DNA of 64,000 nucleotides from CBDCKN01 sp965219035 (GCA_965219035.1 CBDCMR010000003.1:248001-312000), one strand, 5' to 3'. Counted from the first letter of the stretch, positions 33,033 to 42,364 are shown. The notes: generated from the sequence alone by a model not told the origin. Translations and numbers: made by a program.

Positions 33033-34295
33033 ATGGAAGAGTTTACCTCCGACGAAGGACGGGTCCTAGACGCCCTCGACCGCGACGGCCTTCTGGACTC
33101 GATCCGTGCCCTGGTCGCCATTCCGAGCCTCGGCGGCCACGAGACCCCTGCTCAGGAGTGGGTGTCCGAGCTGATGCTCCGGATCGGGCTCGAGGTGGAT
33201 GTCTGGGATCTCGACTTCGAGGCCCTGGCGCAGCATCGCGCCCACGCCGTCGAGTGCGAGCGCGACCGTGGCCTCGGGGTGGTCGGTCGACTGGGAGAGG
33301 AGGCCGGCGGCTCCAGTCTCATCCTCAACGGTCACGTAGACGTCGTCCCTCCCGGTCACGAAGACCGGTGGTCCGGCCCACCGTTCGATCCATGGGTCGC
33401 GGACGACAAGGTCTACGGCAGAGGCGCCGTGGACATGAAGGCGGGCCTGTGCTCCGCCATCTTCGCCGCCAAGGCCATCCAGGACGCCGGCGTGAAGCTG
33501 GCCGGCCCGCTCCTGATCGAGAGCGTCATCGGAGAGGAGGACGGCGGTGTGGGAACGTTGGCCACCATCTTCCGGGGGTACCGTGCGGAGGGGGCCATCG
33601 TGATGGAGCCCACCAACCTCGAGGTCGCCACCACGGGTGCCGGCTGCTTCAACTTCCGGGTGCGAGTGCCGGGTCAGGCCGCCCACGGCGCTCTCCGATC
33701 GGAGGGCGTGAGCGCGATTCGGAAGTCGCATCGGGTCCTCGAAGCCCTGGAGAAGCTGGAACGGGAGCGGAACGCCGACGGTGACCCGATCATCCCCGGA
33801 GAACTGCCGTTCCCCATCTCCGTCGGCACGGTCTCGGGCGGCGAGTGGGCGTCGTCGGTGCCGGAAGAGGTTGTGCTGGAGGGGCGGTACGGTGTGCGCC
33901 CCGGAGAAGACCCGGCACAGGCGCGGGCGGCTCTGGAGTCCGCCGTGGCCGACGCCGCGGAGGAGGATCCGTGGCTTCGCACCCATAGGCCCGAGATCGA
34001 GTGGTGGGGTGGCCGGTACGAGGCGTCACGGGTCGATCCCGATGTCGGAGTCGCGGCCGCGGTGCGCGAAGCCCACCGGGCGGTGACCGGACGGAAGGCC
34101 CCGGTCACGGGCGTGCCCTACGGATCCGACATGGCGCTGCTCGTGAACCACGGGGCGACCCCCGCGGTCCTCTACGGACCCGGCGACGTACGGAACGCCC
34201 ACGCTCCGGACGAGTTCGTCCCCATCGAGGAGGTGCTCATCGCGGCCCGTACCCTCGCGATCACCGCGCTCCGTTTTTGTGGGGTGAGGGAATGA
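33033..34295 (+). CDS. M20 family metallopeptidase / ArgE-DapE-type deacylase
   Basis: 420 residues. Metal ligands lie in NGHVDVVPPG, GRGAVDMKAGL, VIGEEDGGVG and, near the end, NAHAPDEF. The dimerisation domain starts at TTGAGCFNFRVRVPG with AAHGA. The sequence is closest to the acetylornithine deacetylase/succinyl-diaminopimelate desuccinylase group. The start MEEFTSDEGR at 33033 lacks an obvious ribosome-binding site; a TTG at 32997 is an alternative. Confidence 0.9.
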   Translation: MEEFTSDEGRVLDALDRDGLLDSIRALVAIPSLGGHETPAQEWVSELMLRIGLEVDVWDLDFEALAQHRAHAVECERDRGLGVVGRLGEEAGGSSLILNGHVDVVPPGHEDRWSGPPFDPWVADDKVYGRGAVDMKAGLCSAIFAAKAIQDAGVKLAGPLLIESVIGEEDGGVGTLATIFRGYRAEGAIVMEPTNLEVATTGAGCFNFRVRVPGQAAHGALRSEGVSAIRKSHRVLEALEKLERERNADGDPIIPGELPFPISVGTVSGGEWASSVPEEVVLEGRYGVRPGEDPAQARAALESAVADAAEEDPWLRTHRPEIEWWGGRYEASRVDPDVGVAAAVREAHRAVTGRKAPVTGVPYGSDMALLVNHGATPAVLYGPGDVRNAHAPDEFVPIEEVLIAARTLAITALRFCGVRE

Positions 34296-34316
34296 GCGGA
34301 CCGGGTTCAACGGCCA

Positions 34317-34589
34317 ATGCGGAAAGTGGCGCCGATGATCATGGCGGTGACCCTCATCATCACCACGGGCGGAGTCGTGCTCCTGAGACCGTTGATCAAG
34401 CGGCTTGTGGAGCTCATCGACGTGACCACCCGGGAGAAGGCGAACCCACGGGTTCGGAGCGACTCGGAGGTGATCCGGGACCTCCTTGAGACCATGAACA
34501 GTCGGCTCGCTCTTCTGGAGGAGCCACAGGACTTCGCCGAGGGGTTGCTCGCCGAGAAGCCCAAGGCGCCGCAGTCCAACGACGGGTGA
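34317..34589 (+). CDS. small membrane-anchored hypothetical protein
   Basis: 90 residues: one N-terminal transmembrane helix (MIMAVTLIITTGGVVLLRPL) followed by a polar, probably helical tail (SEVIRDLLETMNSRLALLEE). This architecture is common for small envelope proteins in these bacteria. It starts 21 bases after the peptidase gene and ends before a strong hairpin, so it is probably the last gene of that transcript. Confidence 0.6.
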   Translation: MRKVAPMIMAVTLIITTGGVVLLRPLIKRLVELIDVTTREKANPRVRSDSEVIRDLLETMNSRLALLEEPQDFAEGLLAEKPKAPQSNDG

Positions 34590-34604
34590 TCCCCCGGGGC
34601 CGCT

Positions 34605-34650
34605 CTGCCACCGGATCGCCCTCCCTCGAGGGAGAAGGACCCGGTGGCAG
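34605..34650. terminator. hairpin between convergent genes
   Basis: CTGCCACCGG and CCGGTGGCAG are perfect 10-bp arms around an inner hairpin (CCCTC..GAGGG), between convergent genes ending at 34589 and 34695. Likely a bidirectional terminator. Confidence 0.65.
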
Positions 34651-34694
34651 CGGCGGATGTCCCAGGGATCGATGCGCCGTGTTTGACTTCTCCA

Positions 34695-35246
34695 TCAGCC
34701 CACGATCCATCCCATGAGCATGGTGATCCTCGGCCCACCCTTCGCCACACTGACCGCCAGGTTCAGGGGCAGGTAGAGATCCCCGAACGGCAACGTGGAG
34801 CCGGCTGCGAAAACCATCGAGGTGTTCGGCTCCCAGTCGTTGTCCTTGTTCATGCTGAGGTTCGGGCCGACACCGAATTCGACGCCGTTTTCGAGCCGGT
34901 ATCCCGCCAGCCAGCCCAAGGACAGGCTGAACTCGCTCTGCTCCACGCCGCCGACCAGCAGAATCCACTCCATGAGGGCTTGATTCCGTCCCTGAATCGA
35001 TAGGATCTGGGTTTCCCACTGCCAGCCGAACTGCGTCCTCAGGGGCTCGAGGCCGGCGTCGTCCCTCTGATCCGCGACGTCCCCGGTGAATACGGTGAAG
35101 CCGAAGCGTGGACCGCTGAGCTTCTGCCGGGGGAGCTTCTTGACCCGCATGTCGTCCGGGACCTCGGGCAAGGGCTCCTGAGCGGCGACGGTTCCTGCGC
35201 TCAGGGCCAAGGCTGCGATCGCGTAGGCGAGTACGGTGCGTGACAT
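34695..35246 (-). CDS. exported hypothetical protein, probable outer-membrane barrel
   Basis: 183 residues with a signal peptide (LAYAIAALALSAGTVAAQ). The remainder has alternating strand patterns (PRFGFTVFTGDVAD, EFSLSLGWLAGYRLENGVEF) and ends RITMLMGWIVG. A barrel or lipid-binding strand protein is likely; family not recognised. An AGGAGG ribosome-binding site lies close upstream of the ATG. Confidence 0.65.
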   Translation of the reverse strand: MSRTVLAYAIAALALSAGTVAAQEPLPEVPDDMRVKKLPRQKLSGPRFGFTVFTGDVADQRDDAGLEPLRTQFGWQWETQILSIQGRNQALMEWILLVGGVEQSEFSLSLGWLAGYRLENGVEFGVGPNLSMNKDNDWEPNTSMVFAAGSTLPFGDLYLPLNLAVSVAKGGPRITMLMGWIVG

Positions 35247-35425
35247 CTTTCGTCCTCCTTCAGGAGTTTCGGGTGTGGGGTGGTCCCACAGGAGAACGAT
35301 GGTCAGAGCGGCCCCGTGGCTCGATACGTCAGAATACGTAGCGCGACTCGACGATTACGTAGGCTGAAACGCCGCGTACAAAGCCCCGGAAACGGGGAAG
35401 TCCCGGCAGGGATCCCTTCGGAGGG

Positions 35426-35659
35426 TCAGCGGCGGAGGGCGACGGAGTCGTGCTGGGCCGCCCGCGCGTTGGACTTCTCCAGGGCATCGAGGGCCTTGCC
35501 CACTCCACGCGCTCCAGGAATCGGGAGGGTGGCGATGATGCTGTCCTTTTGACGCCGCGTCAGGGTATCGGCGGGGTTGTCGCCGGCGTTCCCGCCACCG
35601 GAGCAGCCCAGCAGGACGATGGTCAGGCCGGCCAACGCCGTCAGCCAAACATTTCTCAT
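35426..35659 (-). CDS. small lipoprotein
   Basis: 77 residues. The signal peptide ends in a lipobox (TIVLLGCSGGG). The mature part is short and polar (TLTRRQKDSIIATLPIPGAR, then ALDALEKSNARAA). GGAGGTG six bases before the ATG supports the start. Function unknown. Confidence 0.7.
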   Translation of the reverse strand: MRNVWLTALAGLTIVLLGCSGGGNAGDNPADTLTRRQKDSIIATLPIPGARGVGKALDALEKSNARAAQHDSVALRR

Positions 35660-35712
35660 TTTGCACCTCCAGCACGTATCACGAAATGACGGGAGCGGAA
35701 CCGGGAGAAGCA

Positions 35713-36228
35713 TCACTCGAGGTCCCGAGGTCGCGTGAAGCTTCTCAGGCGTCCGCAGTCGCTTCGCACCTCTTCCCAACGATCTACCTCCAAGTCGATT
35801 GTCGCCAGGGCGGCGGTTGAAAACTTGGTGCGCATGAGGTCGAGCTCGGCAGCGTCTCCGTCGGCACAGAGCACGTGGGCCAGGATGGCCGTTCCGGGAT
35901 TGTGGCCTACCATGAGAACGGACTCGACCGTGTCAGGCACCGCCCGAACGAGGTCGAGCAGTTGTTGAGGCGCCGCCAGGTAGAGGTCGCCGTCCCAGTC
36001 GATCTCGGGCTCGACGTCCAGCTCCTCCATCACGGCCGCCAGTGTCTCCCGCGTGCGGGCGGCCGTGGAGCAGAGAACTAGGTCCGGTCGGTGACCGCCC
36101 TCTTGGAGGAACGCACCCATCAATGGGGCCGCTCGTCTTCCCCGGCCGTTCAATGGGCGGTCGTGATCGGCCAGCGACGGATCGGCCCAGCTCGACTTGG
36201 CGTGACGGAGCAGGTAGAGGGTCCTCAT
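35713..36228 (-). CDS. SixA-like phosphohistidine phosphatase
   Basis: 171 residues of the histidine phosphatase superfamily. The phospho-accepting RHAKSSW motif follows the start directly (LYLLRHAKSSW, His 9); the second catalytic His is in LMVGHNPGT. SixA removes phosphate from histidine-containing phosphotransfer domains. It is divergent from ppk1 with 93 bases between, which suggests a link to phosphate handling. The start at 36228 is where family members begin; ATGs at 36246 and 36240 are alternatives. Confidence 0.88.
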   Translation of the reverse strand: MRTLYLLRHAKSSWADPSLADHDRPLNGRGRRAAPLMGAFLQEGGHRPDLVLCSTAARTRETLAAVMEELDVEPEIDWDGDLYLAAPQQLLDLVRAVPDTVESVLMVGHNPGTAILAHVLCADGDAAELDLMRTKFSTAALATIDLEVDRWEEVRSDCGRLRSFTRPRDLE

Positions 36229-36273
36229 GCCTATACCCATAAACATTTGGCGCTCAACGTGCTAGTATGAACG

Positions 36274-36300
36274 AACCGCCCCGAGGGGCGGTTTTCGCTT
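36274..36300 (+). terminator. terminator-like hairpin in the ppk1 leader
   Basis: AACCGCCCC-ga-GGGGCGGTT then TTCGCTT is a classic intrinsic terminator on the plus strand. It lies 22 bases before the ppk1 start, and no plus-strand gene precedes it (the SixA gene reads away), so it would attenuate ppk1 transcripts. Confidence 0.6.
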
Positions 36301-36321
36301 CTCCGACAGGGGGGGACCACC

Positions 36322-38487
36322 GTGGAAGACGTCACGACCAAGGATCTCGCGGCCATCGGGCCACGCTCGCGCAAGCGCTTCATCAACCGGGAGCTGTCCT
36401 GGTTGGCGTTCAACGAGCGCGTCCTCGAGGAGGCGATGAACGAGCGGCACCCCCTTCTGGAACGCGTCCGATTTCTCTCCATCTCCGGCACCAACCTGGA
36501 CGAGTTCTTCATGGTCCGGGTCGCCGGCCTGAGGGCGCAGGTACAGGCCGGGGTCACGTCTCTGAGCCAGGACGGGAGAACGCCCCTCCAGCAGTTTCGC
36601 CAGGTCAACACCCGAGCGGCGAAGCTGATGACGCGCCAGCAGGAGATCTGGCAGGTCCTCCGCGAGGAGCTTGCCGCGACGGGGGTGTCGGTCCTCCATC
36701 CCTCAGATCTCAAGACGAAAGACGAAGAGTGGATGGACTACTATTTCATCCGTCAAATCTTCCCGGTGCTCACGCCCCTGGCCGTGGATCCGGCTCACCC
36801 CTTCCCGTTCATACCCAACGGTGGACTGTGCCTCGCTCTCTCCCTTCGCCGTCCCGAGAGCGGCGGGCGGATGTCGGCGTTGCTGCCCCTCCCGTTGCAG
36901 ATGCCCCGATTCGTGCGCATCCCCGGGAAGTTGAAGAAGCCGCGCTTCCTGAGAGTGGAGGAGCTGATCTGCAGATACCTGCACACGCTCTTCCCCGGGT
37001 TCGAGGTGGAGGAGGTGGAGCATTTCCGGGTCCTCAGGGACTCCGAGGTGGAGATCCAGGAGAAGGCGGAGGATCTGCTGCAGGAGTTCGAGTCGCTGGT
37101 CAAGCGCCGGAAAAGGGGATCGGTCATCTCCCTTCGCGTGTCGACTTTCATGTCCAAGGAGATGAGGGACTTCCTCATCATCGAGCTGGCAGCCGAAGCG
37201 AAAAGTGTGTTTCAGGCCGGGGGCCTCTTGGGCCTGGGGGATCTGGCTGAGCTGATCACACCCGACCGCCCCGACCTCGTTTTCAACCCCTTCACCCCAC
37301 GCTTTCCGGAGCGGATTCGGGACTTCGATGGAGACCACTTCGCGGCCATTCGAGCGAAGGATCTGTTGGTTCATCATCCGTTCGAGAGCTTCGACGTGGT
37401 CGTACAGTTCGTCCGCCAGGCGGCCCGCGATCCGGATGTCGTGGCCATCAAGCAGACGCTCTACCGGACTAGCGACGACTCGCCTATCGTGGGCGAGCTC
37501 ATCGAAGCGGCAGAGGCCGGAAAGAGCGTAACGGCGCTCGTGGAACTGAAGGCTCGATTCGACGAGGAGGCGAACATCCGCCTGGCCCAGAAGATGGAGG
37601 CGTCAGGCGTGCATGTGGTCTACGGCTTCATGGACCTGAAGACCCACGCCAAGCTTTCCCTCGTGGTGCGGCGAGAGGAGAGCGAGCTCCGCTCGTACGC
37701 CCACATCGGCACGGGCAACTACCATCCCGTCAATGCGCGGGTGTACACCGACCTTTCTTACTTCACCTGTGACGAAGACCTCTGCGGCGACGCCGCTCGG
37801 GTCTTCAACTTCACCACCGGGTACGGCCGCCCGCGCAATCTGAACAAGCTCGTGGTCGCCCCTTTCGATCTGCACGACACCCTCGTGAAGCTCATCGAGG
37901 AGGAGATGGCCCACGCCGGGGCCGGCCGACTTGCCACCATCTGGGCGAAGCTGAACGCCCTGGTGGACGGTAGCATCATCGACACTCTCTACCGAGCGTC
38001 ACAGGCGGGGGTCCAGATCTCTCTCGTGGTCAGGGGGATCTGTTGCCTACGACCGGGGATCCCGGGCCTCTCTGAGAACATCACCGTCAAGAGCATCGTG
38101 GGACGCTTCCTGGAGCACAGCCGCGTCGTCTGCTTCGGGAGCGGGCACCCACTTCCATCACGCTCCGCAAAGGTCTTCATCTCTTCGGCGGATTGGATGC
38201 CTCGGAACCTCTATCGGAGGGTCGAGCACCTCGTCCCCATCGAGAACCCCACGGTCCACAGTCAAGTTCTCGACGAGATCATGCAGGCCAACCTCAGGGA
38301 CACTCTCCAGAGCTGGTACCTTCAGCCGGACCGGAGATACGAGCGTGCCGCGCCGGATGACGATCCCTTCGACGCTCACAGCTACTTCATGACCAATCCG
38401 AGTCTCTCGGGGCGCGGGAGCGCCGTCGCCGACTCGTTACAGCCACTCGAAATCCACGCTCCCACCGAGCCCATCCGAGAAGGTTGA
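36322..38487 (+). CDS. ppk1: polyphosphate kinase 1
   Basis: 721 residues, the usual length. The N-terminal domain begins RKRFINRELSWLAFNERVL and contains SISGTNLDEFFMVRVAGL; the catalytic C-terminal domains have VVAIKQTLYRTSDDSPIV, YAHIGTGNYHPVNARVY (the autophosphorylated His region) and RFLEHSRVVCFG with SADWMPRNLYRRVE. It makes polyphosphate from ATP. The GTG start follows a run of G (GGGGGGA) as ribosome-binding site. Confidence 0.97.
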   Translation: MEDVTTKDLAAIGPRSRKRFINRELSWLAFNERVLEEAMNERHPLLERVRFLSISGTNLDEFFMVRVAGLRAQVQAGVTSLSQDGRTPLQQFRQVNTRAAKLMTRQQEIWQVLREELAATGVSVLHPSDLKTKDEEWMDYYFIRQIFPVLTPLAVDPAHPFPFIPNGGLCLALSLRRPESGGRMSALLPLPLQMPRFVRIPGKLKKPRFLRVEELICRYLHTLFPGFEVEEVEHFRVLRDSEVEIQEKAEDLLQEFESLVKRRKRGSVISLRVSTFMSKEMRDFLIIELAAEAKSVFQAGGLLGLGDLAELITPDRPDLVFNPFTPRFPERIRDFDGDHFAAIRAKDLLVHHPFESFDVVVQFVRQAARDPDVVAIKQTLYRTSDDSPIVGELIEAAEAGKSVTALVELKARFDEEANIRLAQKMEASGVHVVYGFMDLKTHAKLSLVVRREESELRSYAHIGTGNYHPVNARVYTDLSYFTCDEDLCGDAARVFNFTTGYGRPRNLNKLVVAPFDLHDTLVKLIEEEMAHAGAGRLATIWAKLNALVDGSIIDTLYRASQAGVQISLVVRGICCLRPGIPGLSENITVKSIVGRFLEHSRVVCFGSGHPLPSRSAKVFISSADWMPRNLYRRVEHLVPIENPTVHSQVLDEIMQANLRDTLQSWYLQPDRRYERAAPDDDPFDAHSYFMTNPSLSGRGSAVADSLQPLEIHAPTEPIREG

Positions 38488-38568
38488 CGGAGGCCGGACA
38501 GCGGTAGGAAAGTCCTTGCCCAAAGCAGGCTCTTGAGTCGGTATTCCCACAGGCCCTGTCCCGACGGT

Positions 38569-39234
38569 TCACCGCCTAGAGGAAGCACAATGAGCGAAGA
38601 CGATACGGATCCCGTTAGGGGTCGGGCCGGAGTGTGCGACCATGGACACGGCACCGCCATCTTCCCAGATGAAGACCGACCGCTCGTCGATCCGATGCTG
38701 GGCCGCCGCACGCACATCGGAGTCCACGGCGCCAACGTGAGTGTCACGCCCGAAGGCGCTCATCCACTCCACCAGCAAGTCGAGGTCCTCGACCTCGATC
38801 ACGCGCATCCTTCCGGGGATCATGGAGGCCGGGGTCTGGACGCGGTCGAGCAGGTAGATCCGCATGCTCACGGCGGTGGTGACCGTCGACGGCCGGCGCG
38901 CGACCCAGGCTTCAGCGAAGGCGTAGGCGGCGTCCACCGGGCCCATGACCCCCGGAAGCTCCTCGTACGCGTCGAGCAGGTCCGAGGCGAGGGTGTCGAG
39001 GTAGGCCGTAGGGGCCGCGTTCACCACGACCCGATGGGGCGGCGTGCGCATGGCGCAGGCCACGGGATCTCGGTTCTCGAGAACCACGCCCAGGTAGATA
39101 TCGGAGTTGGCCTCCTGAGGTCCGATGCCTGCGGAGACGCCCAGGATCAGGTTGTTCTCCGCTTCGGCCCGAAGGAGCAGGTGCCCTGCCGACTCCAGAA
39201 ACGAAGCTCCATCACTATGCCGCTCTATCCTCAT
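38569..39234 (-). pseudogene. GNAT acetyltransferase-like protein, C-terminus lost
   Basis: The frame starts MRIERHSDGASFL and follows the pattern of two-domain GNAT proteins (ENNLILGVSAGI, YLGVVLENRDPVACAMRTPP, VWEDGGAVSMVAHSGPTPNG in the form FIWEDGGAVSMVAHSG). At the point where the acetyl-CoA-binding loop (YTPPExRGRGYA) should begin, the frame turns to VFAHCASSRR and stops. The catalytic acetyl-CoA site is therefore missing. The remaining 221 codons are open. It lies between ppk1 and the CHAD gene, antisense to both. Confidence 0.7.
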
Positions 39235-39457
39235 CTCGCTGATCCCATACCTCGCATACGGCGATCCGTACCTCGTCCCTCCCCAGCTTCGTCGATCCAA
39301 TCCTTGGAAGGCCGGCCCACTCCATGTATGGGGAGGGGTCGATGGAAACGGAAGGAGGCGGTGGACGGCGATGTGACCCGACCCTAGTCTACCGAAGCTC
39401 GTCCGGGTCCATGGACCGCCGTGCGACCCGTTCCCAAGACACTCCACTCCGTTCTCC

Positions 39458-40351
39458 GTGACGTTCGGCATTCACAGCACAGAGTCCCTACTCGAGGGTC
39501 TGAGGAGGGAAGTCCACGAACAGATCCAGGAGGCCCTGGACGATCTGTCGCAGACGACCGACCTCGGTCGGGCGGCGCACGGGGCTCGGCGGATCGTCAA
39601 GCGCGCCCGTGCGCTCCTCAAGCTGGCGCGGCCCTCGCTCGCCCCTGACGCCTATCTCCGCGGCAACCGCACGATGAGAGATGCGGGGCGGTGCGTGGCT
39701 CCCATTCGCGACGGCGACGTGCTCGTCGAGACGGCTCGATCGGTACGCGGACAAGGGCAGGAAGCCGACCTCGACTCGGCTTGGGCGCAACTTCTCGAAG
39801 AGCTCCAGGACGAGCGTGATTCGCTTTTCGCCACGGCCCCCGGGGAGGATGGGCCCCTCGCGCGGGCGCGGGACCTGCTCCGATCGGTCGCCATCGACTG
39901 GCCGCAGGCAGGCGACCTCGACGACCGGGAGCTGCTGCGCACTGGCCTGGCCACCTCCTACGAATCGGTCCGAGCTCACGCCGAACGGGCCTCCAGTGAG
40001 GGTGCTACCGCCAGGGTCTATCACGAGCTGCGGAAGAAAGCGAAGGACCTGCGGCACCAGCTCGAGTTCCTGAGCCCCGCTTCGCCCGAGACGCTGGTCC
40101 CCATGGCCGAGGGCTTCCATCGCCTAACCGATCTGCTGGGAGATGCCAACGACATGGCGGTGTTGGCGACGTACGCCAGCTCGGCGCAATCCGTCACCCG
40201 TCGACAACGCTCGCCCCTCCTCCTCGATCTGGAGGAGCGCCGGCAGGACCTTTGGGAGGAAGCGGGACCGTTGGGGGCGGGTCTCCTCGCGGAGGAGACC
40301 GATGAGTTCGTGGGGCGGGTGGAGGAGTGCTGGCCGGAATCTCGGTCTTAG
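39458..40351 (+). CDS. CHAD domain protein
   Basis: 297 residues, helical and rich in Arg/His. Typical CHAD features: an N-terminal helix with RRIVKRARALLKLARP, RTMRDAGRCVAPIRDGDVLV and VYHELRKKAKDLRHQLEFL, then LGDANDMAVL. CHAD domains bind polyphosphate on a conserved basic surface. Its place ~1 kb after ppk1 supports a role with polyphosphate. The start is a GTG. It overlaps the convergent pdxH gene by four bases. Confidence 0.88.
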   Translation: MTFGIHSTESLLEGLRREVHEQIQEALDDLSQTTDLGRAAHGARRIVKRARALLKLARPSLAPDAYLRGNRTMRDAGRCVAPIRDGDVLVETARSVRGQGQEADLDSAWAQLLEELQDERDSLFATAPGEDGPLARARDLLRSVAIDWPQAGDLDDRELLRTGLATSYESVRAHAERASSEGATARVYHELRKKAKDLRHQLEFLSPASPETLVPMAEGFHRLTDLLGDANDMAVLATYASSAQSVTRRQRSPLLLDLEERRQDLWEEAGPLGAGLLAEETDEFVGRVEECWPESRS

Positions 40352-41001
40352 GGGTAGAGGCGCTCCGTCTCCCATCTCCCGTCCACTCTCTTGAAGACGA
40401 GCCGGTCGTGGAGGCGATTGAGTCGTCCCTGCCAGAACTCGATGCGCTCGGGCACGACCCGGTACCCTCCCCAGAACTCCGGGAGCGGGATGTCCTGGTC
40501 CTCGAAGCGCTCCTCGATCTCCGATACCCGCTGCTCCAGCTCGGACGGGTCGTCCAGGGTGTCGCTTTGCCGGGACGCCCACGCCCCGATCTGGCTACTC
40601 CGGCTCCGGGTCCGGAAGTAGGCCTTGGACTCCTCGTGGCCGATCCGCTCCACCCTACCCTCCACCCTCACTTGTCGTTGGAGGACGGCCCAGTACAGCG
40701 TGAGGGAGGCCCGGGGATTCGCGTCCAACTCCCGCGCCTTGCGGCTTCCGTAGTTGGTGTAGAAAACGAAACCCTCGGCGCTGAACGCTTTCAGCAGAAC
40801 CATCCGCGAGGAGGGTACGCCCTCCGGAGTGGCCGTGGCCAAAGAGGTCGACTCGAAAAGCATTATCCCGGACTCCTTCGCCTCTTCGAACCATGCGCCG
40901 AACAACTCGATTGGGTCTCGGTCGGCCGTCGACTCGGAAAGGCCCCGGGTGACGCCTTTCCCCAGTGTCATGACGGACTTCAGCGTGGACTTGATGGACA
41001 T
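40348..41001 (-). CDS. pdxH: pyridoxamine 5'-phosphate oxidase
   Basis: 217 residues. FMN- and substrate-binding blocks: SSRMVLLKAFSAEGFVFYTN, SRKARELDANPRASLTLYW, ESKAYFRTRSRSSQIGAWAS, and the C-terminal EFWGGYRVVPERIEFWQGR with RLHDRLVF. It makes pyridoxal phosphate, the cofactor of the PLP enzymes elsewhere in this window. Start at the ATG 41001, where the N-terminus agrees with family length. Confidence 0.95.
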   Translation of the reverse strand: MSIKSTLKSVMTLGKGVTRGLSESTADRDPIELFGAWFEEAKESGIMLFESTSLATATPEGVPSSRMVLLKAFSAEGFVFYTNYGSRKARELDANPRASLTLYWAVLQRQVRVEGRVERIGHEESKAYFRTRSRSSQIGAWASRQSDTLDDPSELEQRVSEIEERFEDQDIPLPEFWGGYRVVPERIEFWQGRLNRLHDRLVFKRVDGRWETERLYP

Positions 41002-41060
41002 GGCACCAACGCTAGCAGGGAGGCCGATGGTACGGTAGTGGGGCTTGGGACTGCGGTTCC

Positions 41061-41651
41061 CTAGGGGCCAAGCAGGGCCTCGCCCAACGTCAGCGCTTGG
41101 GCGATCGCCTCTGAACCCTTCACCTCCGCGAACGGGATGGGTTGATGCGGAGGGCTTTCGGGCTTCCGGAGGCCGAGCTGCCACCACCCCACGTCGTGCC
41201 ATCCGTCCAGCTTGTAGCCCACTTGTTCGTAGACACCGACCCTCTCGAATCCCAGGGATTGGTGCAGGGCTACGCTCGCCTCGCTGGGAAGGGCGACCCC
41301 AGCGAACGCGTTCACGAAGCCCTGGATGCGGAGGATCTCGAAGAGGCCGGTGTAGAGTCCTCTCGCGACTCCCCGGCGCCTAGCGTCGGCGTGGACGTAG
41401 GCCGAGACCTCCACGGACCACTGATACGCCGGCCGCTCTCTGAAGGCGGTGGCATAGGCGTATCCGGAGACGTGTCCGTCCCGGTCGCAGACCAGCCAGG
41501 GGTAGCGCTCGAGCGTCTTCCGGATTCTACCGGCCATCTCCACCGGCGAGGGCGGGGCCTCCTCGAAGGAGATCGGAGTGTCCACGACCACGGGCGTGTA
41601 GATCTCGAGGATCTGGCTGGCATCCGTCTCGGCGGCGAATCGAATCCTCAC
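41061..41651 (-). CDS. GNAT N-acetyltransferase, phosphinothricin-acetyltransferase-like
   Basis: 196 residues. MRIRFAAETDASQILEIYTP and VVDTPISFEEAPPS match the Pat/YncA-type N-terminus; VSAYVHADARRRGVARGLYT is the acetyl-CoA-binding loop (R-R-x-G-V-A), followed by ALHQSLGFERVGVYEQVGYK. It acetylates small amines or amino acids. GTG start. Eleven bases after the DUF3179 gene, likely same operon. Confidence 0.9.
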   Translation of the reverse strand: MRIRFAAETDASQILEIYTPVVVDTPISFEEAPPSPVEMAGRIRKTLERYPWLVCDRDGHVSGYAYATAFRERPAYQWSVEVSAYVHADARRRGVARGLYTGLFEILRIQGFVNAFAGVALPSEASVALHQSLGFERVGVYEQVGYKLDGWHDVGWWQLGLRKPESPPHQPIPFAEVKGSEAIAQALTLGEALLGP

Positions 41652-41662
41652 GGTGTGGCGGG

Positions 41663-42340
41663 CTACGGCTCGTAGACCTCGGCCTCCGGGAACGTAAGGG
41701 CGAACCCGTACCAGCGAGTGAACACCTGCATGGGCCGCTCCGCCTCCAGCTTGGTGCCGTCCGAAGCGAAGAGCGCGCCGGCCCGGACGTAGCGTCCATC
41801 GCTCAGTCTGAGCAGGACGCCGTCCCAGGTCGCCGTCTCGGCGTCCGTGTAGAGGGAAAGGACGGAGTTGGCTGTCGGCTCGATATGGACCAGCAGGCGC
41901 CGACCGTCCAGCTCGTCGAAAACGAATCGTCCATGCTCTTCGACCACGGCCATGGGGAAGTACTTCTGGGCGCCCTCGGTCCAGGCCCCGAGGCCGATGT
42001 CCATGCTAGGCCTCCGAGGATCTTCGCCGCGCATAGTGGCTTTGAGCCGGTCGGACAGACCTCGAATGCGCTCGGTCAGGGGCGCCCAGCGACTCCTGCG
42101 CCGGATCGGCCGGTTGGAGAGGGCCACCTCCAGATCGGGGTGGGCCTCCAAGGCCTGGTCCACCGTCCCCTGCAAGAGGTTGAAGATTGGAAGTTGCTGT
42201 CCCATCAACGGCCCCTGAAGGGCCATCCCCGACACGTGGTGCCAGTAGGTTCCACTCTCCCGGTCCCACAGGACGGAGCCACCGTTGAAGAGGCCGCGAT
42301 ATTCGAAATGGTGCACCCGACCATCGATCGTGGGCGTCAT
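41663..42340 (-). CDS. DUF3179 domain protein
   Basis: 225 residues. The family motif GGSVLWDRESGTYWHHVSGM, then ALQGPLMGQQL, is clear near the N-terminus. The C-terminal half (LLRLSDGRYVRAGALFAS) looks like a strand-rich domain. Function unknown. CAGGGGTCAGT precedes the ATG. It follows the small exported protein by 24 bases. Confidence 0.82.
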   Translation of the reverse strand: MTPTIDGRVHHFEYRGLFNGGSVLWDRESGTYWHHVSGMALQGPLMGQQLPIFNLLQGTVDQALEAHPDLEVALSNRPIRRRSRWAPLTERIRGLSDRLKATMRGEDPRRPSMDIGLGAWTEGAQKYFPMAVVEEHGRFVFDELDGRRLLVHIEPTANSVLSLYTDAETATWDGVLLRLSDGRYVRAGALFASDGTKLEAERPMQVFTRWYGFALTFPEAEVYEP

Positions 42341-42364
42341 ACTGACCCCTGAGTTACAGGCGGG

